From assembly GCF_021653995.1 (NCBI RefSeq), contig NZ_JAJJOZ010000013.1:10071-74070 (forward strand): DNA of 64,000 nt. Direction: 5' to 3'. Positions 1 to 8,630 of the stretch are shown here, in pieces (position 1 is the stretch's first letter; every line of letters starts with the position of its first letter). Source of the stretch: Allopusillimonas lactea (GTDB lineage Bacteria; Pseudomonadota; Gammaproteobacteria; Burkholderiales; Burkholderiaceae_B). The notes beneath the pieces were generated by a model. It saw only the letters and a list, made by a program, of their open reading frames with translations. It was not told the origin of the DNA and ran no database searches. The translations under genes were made by a program, and so were the position numbers.

Positions 1-256
1 GGTCATTGTGACAGTTAACGGCACAGCATGAGAGGCAAAGATTGTAAAGACAACGGCCCTTCGCTGCGAGATACCGTTCATCTATCAGTCATCAGCATGC
101 GTCGCGCCATGCCGAGATTGTGGCCAGTCAGATGAAGGCAGATGGGAATTATTGGATGTGGGGTATCAGCTTTTTGAATTCGACCGTTGTTCTAAAGCGG
201 GGATAGGCTTGCTCTCGGAACGCGGCGATAACAGCCATAGCGGCTCAGGAGCGTTG
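1..256. other. No gene recognised at left edge
   Basis: This edge segment lies downstream of the leftward sensor kinase gene. I found no open frame with a ribosome site and no recognisable RNA or repeat in it. Confidence 0.5.
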
Positions 257-1675
257 CTAGCGCACTGAATGTTGCGACGCTGGAAACACTACTTCGAACT
301 GGGTTGCGTCCGCCGTCGAACTGGCGCTGACTCGCCCTCCATGGGCCTCCACAATCGTTTTCACGATAGCTAAACCCAGCCCCGAACCTTCACTGCTGCG
401 ATGGCGCGATGAATCCGGCCTGTAGAACCGTTCAAAAATGTGGGTGAGGTGTTCCGGAGCTATGACCGGCCCTGGGTTCGCGATACAGAAGATTGCCTTG
501 TCGGATTCAAGACTGAGCGATGCCGTAACGCTACGTCCACGCGGTGTGTAGCGAATGGCGTTCGACAGTAGATTACTTAGGGCCCGGCGTATCATGAGCC
601 TGTCCCCACGGACGAGCATTGGGCCGCCGACAGCGTCCAGTTGCACTTCGCGTTCTTCGGCCCAGGCACTAAAGTAGTCAAATAGCACCTTGATCTCGGC
701 TTCAAGGTCAATCTCGACGAGCTCAGGCTTAAGTAAATTGTTGTCGGCCTGAGCGAGGAACAGCATATCGCTGACCATTTTGGCCATGCGCTCGTACTCT
801 TCTAAGTTCGAGTACAAGATCTCCCGGTACTGTTCGACGCTGCGGGACTGAGAAAGTGCGACTTCAGTTTGGGTTTTCAAGTTCGTGATGGGGGTTCGAA
901 GCTCATGCGCGATGTCGCCTGAAAAATCGGAGAGACGGCGAAAGACGTCCTCAAGCCGCTCAAGCATTCCGTTAAAAGACCTGGCGAGCTCGACTAGTTC
1001 AGTAGGCATGGCGTGCGGTTCGAGTCGTATATGCAGCTGATCAGGCCTGATTTTTCGGATTTCGCGGCTGATGCGGCGTATCGGTGCATGGCCTTGATGC
1101 ACGGCGAGCCATGTGGCCAAAATCGCAATGAGACAGGCCACAACCGTGATGATCCGAAGGTAGTCCCGAAAGCTCTCCAGGTAATGCAGATGGAAATTGA
1201 TACCCGTGGCGACTGCGATGGTTAAGATGCGCGGCGCAGGGAAACTGTCGCTTCCGGTCCGTAGTACAGCTCCTCGAAATGTCACGCCATGGTCTTGCCA
1301 TATGCCAACCGTGTCGATAGTGATCTTCTCGACGGGCTGAGCGATTTGAGCGAACCTGTCCAAGTTCGAACCCGGCGTAGCATAGATCAAAGCACCGGAA
1401 TCCGAGGAAATGCGATATTGAGCGTTATGGTGGCCAGACACGGCATTGGCAAACCGCTGGTTCAATTCTGCGGGTGCTATATCAGGCGGTAGCGTGGCTA
1501 GCGTGTGCTTTAAGGCCTGAACGACGGCATTCAGTTCATCGATATCTTGCTGGATAAAGTGGTTGTTGATCGACCGTTCTACGATCCAGCCGAATGTGAT
1601 TAGTACGACCGTTATGACCGCCCCAATAGAAACGGTAAGCCGTACAGCTAGGGATGCCGGCCGTCTTTTCATCAA
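257..1675 (-). CDS. cusS: Heavy-metal (copper-type) sensor histidine kinase, CusS/CopS family
   Basis: Inner-membrane sensor kinase of 472 residues that would sense periplasmic metal and phosphorylate the regulator encoded just upstream. The layout is a short cytoplasmic tail, membrane segment near residues 11-31, periplasmic sensor of about 140 residues, second membrane segment near 172-193, HAMP linker, then the kinase core. The phosphoacceptor is His257 in GDIAHELRTP, followed by an N-box (NLLSNAIRYTP) and a glycine box (GSGLGLAIVK). These features and the length match the heavy-metal sensor kinase family (CusS, CopS, CzcS). It begins directly after the regulator's stop codon, so the two are one operon. 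The copper assignment is inferred from the neighbouring cop and cus genes; zinc or silver is possible. Confidence 0.9.
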   Translation of the reverse strand: MMKRRPASLAVRLTVSIGAVITVVLITFGWIVERSINNHFIQQDIDELNAVVQALKHTLATLPPDIAPAELNQRFANAVSGHHNAQYRISSDSGALIYATPGSNLDRFAQIAQPVEKITIDTVGIWQDHGVTFRGAVLRTGSDSFPAPRILTIAVATGINFHLHYLESFRDYLRIITVVACLIAILATWLAVHQGHAPIRRISREIRKIRPDQLHIRLEPHAMPTELVELARSFNGMLERLEDVFRRLSDFSGDIAHELRTPITNLKTQTEVALSQSRSVEQYREILYSNLEEYERMAKMVSDMLFLAQADNNLLKPELVEIDLEAEIKVLFDYFSAWAEEREVQLDAVGGPMLVRGDRLMIRRALSNLLSNAIRYTPRGRSVTASLSLESDKAIFCIANPGPVIAPEHLTHIFERFYRPDSSRHRSSEGSGLGLAIVKTIVEAHGGRVSASSTADATQFEVVFPASQHSVR

Positions 1676-2359
1676 CTATTCCGGGAGTGTCACATCGAGC
1701 ATGTAACCCATGCCGCGAACCGTGTGGATAAGCTTAGGATCAAAATCGTCATCGATTTTGGCGCGTAGGCGTCGGATCGCGACATCAATGACATTGGTGT
1801 CGCTGTCAAAGTTCATGTCCCAAACCTGGGAAGCGATCAACGAGCGAGGCAGCACTTCGCCTTGCCGGCGTACCAAGAGCTCCAACAAGGCAAACTCTTT
1901 GTTCGTAAGATTAATACGCACGTTTTGGCGCTGAGCTCGGCGGCGTGGAATATCGAGAACGAGATCGGCGATCTGTAACTGATCCTGGAAAGCAGGAGTG
2001 GCGCCCCGCCTTAATAACGTACGAACGCGCGCTAGAAGCTCTGAAAAAGCGAACGGTTTTACCAAGTAATCGTCTGCGCCCAGCTCTAGCCCTTTGACCC
2101 GATCTTCCACGCTATCCCGGGCAGTCAGAAAAAGTACCGGCATTGACGATTTCGCATCACGTAGCGCCTGGACGATACGCCAACCGTCCACATCGGGCAG
2201 CATGACGTCCAAGATAATCAAATCGTAAGAACCAGTCAGGGCCAAATGATGCCCGTCTAAGCCAGTGCGTACGAGATCCACAACGAAGCCGGACTCAACT
2301 AGCCCTTGGCGTACATAATCACCGGTTTTGGTCTCGTCTTCGACCAACAGCAATTTCAT
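1676..2359 (-). CDS. cusR: Heavy-metal response regulator, CusR/CopR family
   Basis: OmpR-type regulator of 227 residues. The receiver domain has acidic residues in VEDE near the start, phospho-acceptor Asp51 in LIILDVMLP and the conserved Lys in YLVKPFAF. A winged-helix DNA-binding domain ends with HTVRGMGYML, typical of the CusR/IrlR/CzcR group. I chose the ATG at 2359 because the protein then begins MKLLLVEDE as in the family; an upstream in-frame extension of 20 residues has no family resemblance. It is the first gene of an operon with the kinase. An 18-bp palindrome about 105 bp upstream is a good match to a CusR/CopR box, which suggests autoregulation. By family it should activate cop/cus genes in response to copper. 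Confidence 0.92.
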   Translation of the reverse strand: MKLLLVEDETKTGDYVRQGLVESGFVVDLVRTGLDGHHLALTGSYDLIILDVMLPDVDGWRIVQALRDAKSSMPVLFLTARDSVEDRVKGLELGADDYLVKPFAFSELLARVRTLLRRGATPAFQDQLQIADLVLDIPRRRAQRQNVRINLTNKEFALLELLVRRQGEVLPRSLIASQVWDMNFDSDTNVIDVAIRRLRAKIDDDFDPKLIHTVRGMGYMLDVTLPE

Positions 2360-2461
2360 GGGTTCGATCCTGTAAGTCCATCGGCTATCACGACAAAAGA
2401 AGAGTGTTCTGCCGTCCATAGTCCGACTTTAGTGCGATGTCGCTGACGGAAACATGACGTG

Positions 2462-2483
2462 AGCATTACAAAATTGTAATGCT
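2462..2483 (-). promoter_or_regulatory. CusR/CopR-type operator (cop box) upstream of cusRS
   Basis: Near-perfect 22-bp palindrome whose core reads CATTACAAAATTGTAATG. It resembles the CusR/CopR boxes of heavy-metal two-component systems. It lies about 100 bp before the cusR start and about 150 bp before the copper-storage gene on the other strand, so it could serve both. Similar sites occur at 6628, 15076, 43066, 44291 and 61843. Confidence 0.75.
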
Positions 2484-2634
2484 ACGGCAGAAGCCGTCAT
2501 GCGCAGAGCTGAGTTGGAACGGAAATGCCAGCATTTATAGGCAAATTACTGCCCGTACGGTATCCAACTTGCTGCATGAGGGAAGTGGCACCGCATGATG
2601 GTGGCCACACACCTCAACTTCTTTGGAGATCGAT

Positions 2635-2961
2635 ATGCCTCATGAAAAGTTTCAATCATGCATAGACGCTTGTTATGCCTGCGCTACGGAGTGCGACCAC
2701 TGCGCCGTTTCATGCCTGGGAGAACAGGACGTTAACAGCATGGCCCGCTGCATAAAACTGGACATGGATTGTGCACAAATTTGCCGCATGGCGGTCAGTT
2801 ATATGGCTAGGGGAAGTGAATTCGCCCAAGCCCTTTGCAGTTTGTGCGCGGATGTTTGCCAAGCTTGCGCAGATGAATGCGCCAAACACCAAATGGATCA
2901 CTGCCAGCGCTGCGCCGAGGCTTGCCGCAAATGTGCTGAAGAGTGCAGGCGGATGGCGTAG
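2635..2961 (+). CDS. Four-helix-bundle copper-binding protein (Csp3-like, DUF326)
   Basis: Protein of 108 residues with 19 cysteines, many spaced CxxxC or CxxC along predicted helices (CIDACYACATECDHC at the start; CAEACRKCAEEC at the end), plus His and Met. This pattern is that of the Csp copper-storage family, in which Cys lining a four-helix bundle bind many Cu(I) ions. There is no signal peptide, so a cytosolic Csp3-like store is expected. The ATG at 2635 has GGAG six bases upstream; an in-frame TTG four codons earlier overlaps that ribosome site and is less likely. Divergent from cusRS, with a cop box in the shared upstream region. Confidence 0.9.
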   Translation: MPHEKFQSCIDACYACATECDHCAVSCLGEQDVNSMARCIKLDMDCAQICRMAVSYMARGSEFAQALCSLCADVCQACADECAKHQMDHCQRCAEACRKCAEECRRMA

Positions 2962-3237
2962 AAGGCCTGAAGGGCCGCGTGCGCAGAACCGTTGCCCTAG
3001 AGACGGTGCGCTAACTGAAGTACTTATTGGGCGCAGTACTTGACGCATGATCAAGGCTGCGCGCCCCATTACTGATCTTGGTGTTGAGCGACCAAGGCAG
3101 TGTAGGGGGGAGATATACAGTCACCTCTTCCCAGAGCGCGCGTCGTGGAGGTACGACTTCGGCGTTCGTGCGTAAATCTGGATTCTGCCTTGAGGCTTTG
3201 TACCAATACTTCGTTGTGCTCCTCTTTAGTACATCGA

Positions 3238-4449
3238 CTAACGATTCATCCTTGTATGACAAAACCAAGCCAGGCAGCCGGCCCCAAGAAAACAGAGCAC
3301 TGTTAGCGCCATAGCCAGACCGGAATCGGCTACTAGTGGCGCGACCAGCCCTGAGACCAACGTCATGACCATGGTTTGAATAAAACCTTGCAAGGATGCC
3401 GCCATCCCACGTGCTGAGGGGAATAGGTCGAGCGTCAGCAATGTAAGGGTTGGGGTCGCAAACGACATGCCAACGGTATAAAGTGCCACGGGCAAAATGA
3501 CCCAGGGTAGAACGGGCGGCAGAAAGCCGTTGTACACCACGTTGAGCACCGTGGCACCCGCCATCATTAGGCAGCCATAGCTGACCGTCTTCAGTGGTGT
3601 GAATCGTTTCGCGAGTTTCCCTGACAAGTAAGCGCCGAAGATTATGCCGGACGTTGCAGGAATGAACAGCCACCCGAATTCTGCCTTACTTAATCCGAGA
3701 TACTGAACAACGAAAATAGGCGCGGCGGAAACATACAAGAAAAAGCCTATGAAATTACAACTTAAGGCGAGGGTCAATAGCCAGAACGGCCTGCTTCTTA
3801 GCACAGTGCTGTAGCTACGCAGCAACGACGCTGGCCTCATCGATGTCCGTTGGTCCTGTGGCAGGGTCTCCGGCAGAGAGAAGTAGCTGGCCGCCAGTTG
3901 CAGCGCACTGAAAACGGCCATGAAAATGAATACCGATTGCCAGGGAAACCAGTTCTGCAGCCATCCCCCAAAAACTGGCGCAATGGCAGGAGCCAAGCCG
4001 AATATCATGCCCACCTGCGCGAGCAGTCTTTGAGCTGCAGGCCCCTCGAGCCGATCTCGAATGACTACACGCCCTACGATGCTGCCCGCACCCACTGAGA
4101 GCCCCTGCAATGTACGGAAAAAGATCAACAGACCAAGCGAACTGACCAATGCCCCGCCAATGGACGCTACGAAGTAAACGGCTAGTCCGGCCAGAATGAC
4201 GGGACGGCGCCCAACTGCGTCGGATAGTGGTCCATGCAGAAGCATCATGACCCCAAAGGCAGCAAGGTAAGCGCTGAGCGTCTGTTGAAGTTCGAGCTGC
4301 GTTGCTCCGAGGCTCACCATCAGCATCGGAAAAAAAGGCATGTACATGGAAATAGAAAACGGGCCCAACATCGTATAGCTGCCGAGCAACCAGGCCAGCC
4401 ACTTCACCGTCGGCTCATTCTGCGCTGCACTGTCTATAGAAGTTGTCAT
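3238..4449 (-). CDS. MFS transporter, Bcr/CflA drug-resistance type
   Basis: Integral inner-membrane protein of 403 residues with about 12 hydrophobic segments and the MFS loop motif GPLSDAVGRRPVILAGL after the second segment, typical of the Bcr/CflA/EmrD-like drug:proton antiporters (usual length 390-410). Near the fourth segment, FRTLQGLSVGAGSIVGRVVIRD matches the group's RxxQG motif. Its substrate cannot be told from sequence; the metal-island setting does not make it a metal pump. It is alone on its strand. The last residues (CHTRMNR) are polar and the gene looks intact. Confidence 0.82.
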   Translation of the reverse strand: MTTSIDSAAQNEPTVKWLAWLLGSYTMLGPFSISMYMPFFPMLMVSLGATQLELQQTLSAYLAAFGVMMLLHGPLSDAVGRRPVILAGLAVYFVASIGGALVSSLGLLIFFRTLQGLSVGAGSIVGRVVIRDRLEGPAAQRLLAQVGMIFGLAPAIAPVFGGWLQNWFPWQSVFIFMAVFSALQLAASYFSLPETLPQDQRTSMRPASLLRSYSTVLRSRPFWLLTLALSCNFIGFFLYVSAAPIFVVQYLGLSKAEFGWLFIPATSGIIFGAYLSGKLAKRFTPLKTVSYGCLMMAGATVLNVVYNGFLPPVLPWVILPVALYTVGMSFATPTLTLLTLDLFPSARGMAASLQGFIQTMVMTLVSGLVAPLVADSGLAMALTVLCFLGAGCLAWFCHTRMNR

Positions 4450-4593
4450 ATTCGATTTTCGATGTATTTTTCAAGGATTGCAGACAGAGCGACCTTTTGC
4501 TACGGCCTTCTCTAAAATTTCGGCCAGCGAAAGAGCAAGAACGAAGTGGCGATCGCTTCGCGAGCCACCATTGCGTCCATTGACATTAGACGG

Positions 4594-4794
4594 CTATCGG
4601 CGATGTTCGGTGTCTCCCGGTGAACGAGCTACGTGGAGGTAAGCGCGCTCCACTCGTTCATCGCCTCCTGCCCGATCAGCCATCGTCTCGAGCGCACGCA
4701 ATAAATGCTCGGCGACCAAAAGATCTCCTTCGTCACACGCGCGCTTGAAAGCAGCCAGGATGTCATCGCCCAAACTCGTGTATTTTTTTTCCAT
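4594..4794 (-). CDS. Small conserved-type hypothetical protein
   Basis: A 66-residue soluble protein beginning MEKKYTSLGDDILAAFKRAC and continuing with a charged, Leu/Ala-rich helical stretch (LLVAEHLLRALETMA). The tail is Arg/Asp-rich. I recall similar short proteins in Bordetella and Achromobacter but cannot assign a function. A purine-rich GAGGAAG lies upstream of the ATG, further away than ideal. No cysteines cluster and there is no signal peptide, so it is not obviously a metal binder. It could be a small regulatory or helical scaffold protein. Confidence 0.55.
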   Translation of the reverse strand: MEKKYTSLGDDILAAFKRACDEGDLLVAEHLLRALETMADRAGGDERVERAYLHVARSPGDTEHRR

Positions 4795-5158
4795 AGCATG
4801 TCTACTTCCTCAAGCAGGATTACAGTGGTCCGGGAAGCGTTGTCTGTTTCACTTGATCCTCATCACGTTAATCAATTGCACGATAGACGTTCCCACAGTG
4901 ACAATGTCAATGAGATGCGGTAGTTTTTCCACTTCGTTGTAAACGCAGAACCTCCGCGCACGTGAGTCGGCGCCAAAAAAGCCGGGCGAGTGTTTTGTAC
5001 ATGAGGCAACAAATCTTTTACTTCAGAAGCTACTTTTTCGGACATGACCAAGATGTAATGCCGATGCAATCTATTTGACAGCGGGGGAAAGGTACAGTGG
5101 GCTCGTCGCCATACCTGTCCATGGACCGCTGGCGAATTGACCACAAGGAGAGTCTGCG
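4795..5158. other. Intergenic region without recognised gene
   Basis: About 360 bases between two divergent small genes. Short open frames are present on both strands, but none has both a ribosome site and family resemblance. The AAGGAG at about 5144 belongs to the DUF2933 gene that follows. It presumably contains the promoters of both neighbours. Confidence 0.5.
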
Positions 5159-5443
5159 ATGAAATGCGATATGAAAATGATGGTGAAGACCGGTCTTGGG
5201 CTGGCCGTGCTGGTCGCTGCGGCCTACGCGACGGTGCCTACGGCGCGTGAATGGATTGCAGCGGTAAGCCCTTTCTTATTCTTCTTGATTTGTCCGTTGA
5301 TGATGCTTTTCATGATGAAAGGTATGCAGTCGTGCCACGTCGACCACGGAGCAAAGAAAGACGAGTCCATGCAAGGGCCGATGCCCAAAACGGCTAGCAA
5401 AGGCGATAACCAACGTTCACTAGGTAGCGAAAAAGCGCTTTGA
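5159..5443 (+). CDS. DUF2933-type small membrane protein
   Basis: 94-residue protein starting MKCDMKMMVKTGLGLAVLV, with two hydrophobic segments (about 10-28 and 35-53), a Met-rich second helix (LMMLFMMKGMQSCH) and a polar tail. It matches the short DUF2933 proteins often found beside copper genes. A clear AAGGAG precedes the ATG. A close paralogue is at 23032, with the same MKCDMK start and the same helix pattern. Cys3, Cys44-region residues, Met and His could bind metal, but the function is unknown. It is followed within 15 bp by a gene for a 37-residue membrane peptide, so the two are probably co-transcribed. Confidence 0.75.
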   Translation: MKCDMKMMVKTGLGLAVLVAAAYATVPTAREWIAAVSPFLFFLICPLMMLFMMKGMQSCHVDHGAKKDESMQGPMPKTASKGDNQRSLGSEKAL

Positions 5444-5457
5444 CAGGCCATCACGCC

Positions 5458-5571
5458 ATGAGAACCAAACGCACACGAATAGTTGTCCTAGCGCTGGCCG
5501 CAATTGGGTTGCTCGCGGTTTTGGCTTTCGTTTTCATGGGCATTATGATGTTCTGGATGATGGGCAATTGA
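5458..5571 (+). CDS. 37-residue single-span membrane peptide
   Basis: Short frame encoding 37 residues: basic start MRTKRTR, one hydrophobic segment of about 20 residues, then a Met-rich end (FMGIMMFWMMGN). It starts 14 bp after the DUF2933 gene. A second 37-residue peptide of the same design lies at 24920 near the second DUF2933 gene, again ending in GMGIMM plus Met residues. Recurrence in the same gene company supports it being real. Function unknown; a small membrane partner or metal-sensing/chaperone peptide is a guess. Its length is below usual gene-finder cut-offs. Confidence 0.6.
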   Translation: MRTKRTRIVVLALAAIGLLAVLAFVFMGIMMFWMMGN

Positions 5572-5741
5572 AGGGAAATTTAACTCCCAATATCGCTCGC
5601 CCCATCAAGCTTGATCACGACGGACCAGATCCGTCTGCAACCAAGCATACAAGATGAGCTCACCACGGAACCGTTGTAATAAACGAGCTAAGCACATAAG
5701 ATCAGGCACAGCTACTCAGCCGCGCCTGCTTTGCCAGCTTC

Positions 5742-6305
5742 TTACATGGTGAGGTGTTCGTACAGAATGGCCGCGCCGACACCCATCAGCGCGAGTCCGC
5801 CGAGAACTTCCGCCCATTTGCCAGCCACTTTGCCAATCAAGCGGCCGACCATGACGCCGAGCGTCACCATCAGAAGCGTCGCTAACCCTATGGCCGCCGC
5901 CGTTACGAGAATGTTGTTGTCGACAAAGGCAAGACTGACGCCGACGGCCATAGCGTCAATACTGGTGGCGAACCCCGTAGCCGCAAGCAACCAAAATGAG
6001 TGGCGAATTGCGGGAGCGGCCTCGGGCTCGTCAGCTCGAAGTCCGCTGCGTATCATCCATGCGCCTAAAACCAAAAGCAAGCCGAAAGCGATCCAGTGGT
6101 CCCAGTCGGCGACGAACTCCGCTGCCATGGAACCCAGCGCCCAGCCGATCAACGGCGTGATGGCTTCGATCACACCAAAAATAACACCGGTTCGCAGCGC
6201 TTCTGAAATGCGAGGATTGCGAAGGGCAGTCCCTTTTCCCACGGCAGCAGCAAACGCATCGGTCGACATTGCCAACGCTAGAATCATCGTAGAGAAAAAA
6301 TTCAT
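5742..6305 (-). CDS. mntP: Manganese efflux pump MntP
   Basis: 187-residue inner-membrane protein with six hydrophobic segments. It begins MNFFSTMILALAMSTDAFAA, the signature MntP start with the conserved Asp of SMDAFA-type motifs. A second repeat has ATSIDAMAVGVSLAF, the matching Asp motif of the internal duplication. MntP exports Mn(II) from the cytoplasm. The ATG at 6305 gives the family's N-terminus; an upstream in-frame start adds nine atypical residues. A yybP-ykoY manganese riboswitch precedes it on the same strand, so expression should rise with Mn(II). Confidence 0.95.
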   Translation of the reverse strand: MNFFSTMILALAMSTDAFAAAVGKGTALRNPRISEALRTGVIFGVIEAITPLIGWALGSMAAEFVADWDHWIAFGLLLVLGAWMIRSGLRADEPEAAPAIRHSFWLLAATGFATSIDAMAVGVSLAFVDNNILVTAAAIGLATLLMVTLGVMVGRLIGKVAGKWAEVLGGLALMGVGAAILYEHLTM

Positions 6306-6369
6306 GCGAGAGTAGTTCCAGCCGAGCGACACATGGATTTTCCCGTACGGCTCGGCAGCGCACGAAAAA

Positions 6370-6475
6370 ATCTATGGTCTCGCCATGCCTTTCGGCCGCT
6401 TGCGCCATGGCTCAGGAGCCAAGAATGTTGACGCAACCCTTTCAACCGAAGTTGAAAGCAGGCTACTCCCCAGAG
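6370..6475 (-). ncRNA. yybP-ykoY manganese riboswitch upstream of mntP
   Basis: Read on the minus strand, the leader has GGGGAGTAGCC at its 5' side (about 6471-6461), a short hairpin, GCGTCAACATTCTTGG, a second stem GGCTCCTGAGCC, and the 3' element GCATGGCGAGACCATAGA followed by TTTTTT. These are the conserved blocks and order of the yybP-ykoY (Mn2+) riboswitch that precedes mntP in many proteobacteria. The run of six Ts may be the terminator part or lie near it. The leader ends about 65 bases before the mntP start. Confidence 0.88.
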
Positions 6476-6627
6476 AGGTACCGAGAGTGTATCACTCGGC
6501 CTACACAGTAAATCGAAGGTGCGGGTTCCAAGGTCGAATCGTCCGGATTTCCTAAGCAGTCAACTTTTCGTCCTGTTTTCTATCCTCGATTAAGAAGTTT
6601 TGCAATAAATCCAGAGCCATCTTCCTT

Positions 6628-6645
6628 CATTACAGAAAAGTAATG
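6628..6645 (+). promoter_or_regulatory. CusR/CopR-type operator upstream of copA
   Basis: CATTACAGAAAAGTAATG, an interrupted palindrome with the same half-sites (CATTAC / GTAATG) as the box before cusRS. It lies about 120 bp before the copA start, at the expected distance for an activator site. It suggests that the CusRS pair controls the copAB cluster. Confidence 0.7.
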
Positions 6646-6764
6646 CGGGCGTCACGTGTGTGACATCCGCGCCTGCTTAAAGTCACGTACTGACGCTTTG
6701 TCGCTTAGAACATGAGTTGGCAGGCGACGCTCTCAACTAAAGACACATTACAGGATTCTCTCGC

Positions 6765-8630
6765 GTGAAACGCCCAACTACGCTAGCCGTTCCCCTCCCG
6801 GCCATACCCCGCCGTCGTTTTGTCCAAGGATTAGCGGCCGGTGGCGTGTTGCTGGGCTTGTCGCCATTTGCCCGCGGCGCTGGAACCCCATCGGACGGAA
6901 CGACTACCGGCTCCGCGGCTGTGCTGAGCGGGACCGAGTTCAATCTGGAAATCGGTGAATCGCCCGTGAATTTCACCGGCAACCCTCGCATAGCAACGAC
7001 GGTGAACGGCTCGCTACCCGCCCCGACATTGCGCTGGCGGGAAGGCGATACGATCACTATTCGCGTCAAGAACCGCCTGAAGGAAACTACCTCGATCCAT
7101 TGGCACGGCATCATCCTGCCATTTCAGATGGACGGCGTACCGGGCATCAGCTTTGCCGGAATCCCACCGGGCGAAGCATTCACGTATCGGTTCAAGGTGC
7201 AGCAAAGCGGCACCTACTGGTACCACTCGCACTCGGGCATGCAGGAAGCCACGGGGGTCTATGGGGCGCTCATTATCGATCCGGCGCAAGCCGATCCAAT
7301 ACGCGCGGATCGGGAGTACGTCGTTCAACTCTCTGACTGGACCGACGAGGACCCGATGCGGGTCCTGGCCAAGCTTAAGATGCAAGGCGACTACTACAAC
7401 TACAACCAGCCCACGGCCGTGGATTTCTTTCAGGATGCCTCCCAGATGGGTCTGAAAGCGGCTATCGACAAGCGCAAAATGTGGAACGAGATGCGCATGA
7501 GCCCCACGGATTTGGCCGATTTGTCCGCGAACGTGCTGACTTACCTGATGAATGGTACGACGCCAGCGGGCAACTGGACGGGGCTATTTCGACCTGGAGA
7601 GCGGGTGCGGCTGCGCTTTATCAACGGAGCGGCTAATACCTTCTACGATGTACGCATCCCGGGCCTTCAGTTGACCGTCGTTCAAGCCGACGGGGTCAAT
7701 GTGGAGCCCGTTACGGTGGACGAGTTCCGATTCGGGCCCGGGGAAACCTACGACGTGCTGGTGCAGCCCAAGGACGACGCTTACACCGTTTATGCGCAAG
7801 CAATGGACCGCACGGGATATGCGCGCGGTACGCTAGCCACGCATGCTGGTCTCGAAGCGCCAGTACCGGCGCTTGACCCCGTGGAATGGTTGACCATGGC
7901 GGACATGATGGGCGCTATGGGCGGGGGCATGGCGGGAATGAGTCATGGCGCAGCCAGCCAATCTTCCATGGGAGGCATGAGTCATGGCGGTATGGCAGGA
8001 ATGAACCACGGCAATATGGCGGGGATGAGCCACGGCAGCATGCAAGGGATGAATCACGCAGGCATGGCTGGCATGGACCACAGCGCGATGTCTGCGGCTG
8101 GCGCCAACACCCAGGTACGCCACGCCAGGACCGAGTATGGGCCCAGCATCGATATGCGGGTCGATATGCCGCGCACCAACCTGGACGATCCCGGCATCGG
8201 CTTGCGTAACAACGGACGGCGCGTGCTCACACTCTCCAACTTGCACACCGTGGGCGGTGCAATGGATCCGCGCAGCGCAGAGCGTGAGATCGAGCTCCAT
8301 CTGACCGGAAATATGGAGCGCTATACCTGGTCGTTCGACGGAGTGGAGTTCGGAAAGTCAACCCCAGTTCATTTCCGTTATGGCGAACGGGTCCGAGTCA
8401 TCTTGCACAACGACACCATGATGACGCACCCTATGCATCTGCACGGGATGTGGAGTGAGCTCGAAGCGCCCGATGGACAATTCCAGGCCAGGCGCCACAC
8501 GATACCCGTGCAGCCGGCTCAACGTATCAGCTTTCTTGTGACTGCCGATGCGCTCGGACGCTGGGCGTGGCATTGCCATCTGATGCTCCATATGGATGCA
8601 GGGATGTTTCGCGAAGTGGTGGTGGCATGA
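6765..8630 (+). CDS. copA: CopA multicopper oxidase (copper resistance)
   Basis: 621-residue periplasmic multicopper oxidase that oxidises Cu(I) to less toxic Cu(II). A twin-arginine signal (PRRRFVQGLAAGG, residues 15-27) fits folded export. Copper-site motifs are in the usual order: HWHGI (His112/His114), WYHSHSGMQ, then near the C-terminus HPMHLHGMW and HCHLMLHMDAGMF. Between them, about residues 375-445, is a Met/His-rich insert of repeated GMxHGxM units, typical of PcoA/CopA. The start is GTG at 6765 with AGGA upstream. It is followed by copB with a 4-base overlap. No copC or copD gene follows, so this is a copAB-type system. Confidence 0.96.
   Translation: MKRPTTLAVPLPAIPRRRFVQGLAAGGVLLGLSPFARGAGTPSDGTTTGSAAVLSGTEFNLEIGESPVNFTGNPRIATTVNGSLPAPTLRWREGDTITIRVKNRLKETTSIHWHGIILPFQMDGVPGISFAGIPPGEAFTYRFKVQQSGTYWYHSHSGMQEATGVYGALIIDPAQADPIRADREYVVQLSDWTDEDPMRVLAKLKMQGDYYNYNQPTAVDFFQDASQMGLKAAIDKRKMWNEMRMSPTDLADLSANVLTYLMNGTTPAGNWTGLFRPGERVRLRFINGAANTFYDVRIPGLQLTVVQADGVNVEPVTVDEFRFGPGETYDVLVQPKDDAYTVYAQAMDRTGYARGTLATHAGLEAPVPALDPVEWLTMADMMGAMGGGMAGMSHGAASQSSMGGMSHGGMAGMNHGNMAGMSHGSMQGMNHAGMAGMDHSAMSAAGANTQVRHARTEYGPSIDMRVDMPRTNLDDPGIGLRNNGRRVLTLSNLHTVGGAMDPRSAEREIELHLTGNMERYTWSFDGVEFGKSTPVHFRYGERVRVILHNDTMMTHPMHLHGMWSELEAPDGQFQARRHTIPVQPAQRISFLVTADALGRWAWHCHLMLHMDAGMFREVVVA
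7890..8094 (+). repeat. Met/His-rich degenerate tandem repeat within copA
   Basis: The copA insert encodes runs of M(A/S/Q)GM(S/N/D)HG with a unit of about 7-8 codons, repeated roughly eight times with variations. Such stretches bind several copper ions in CopA proteins. The repetitive DNA could vary in copy number by slippage or recombination. Confidence 0.7.

Noticed and set aside
3011..3673. 220-codon minus-strand frame over the MFS gene end
   Set aside because: It is a shadow of the MFS gene in another frame, with no recognisable domain.
6480..6560. Possible tRNA-like segment (GGTTCCAAGGTCGAATC)
   Set aside because: No full cloverleaf arms could be paired and no CCA end; not supported.
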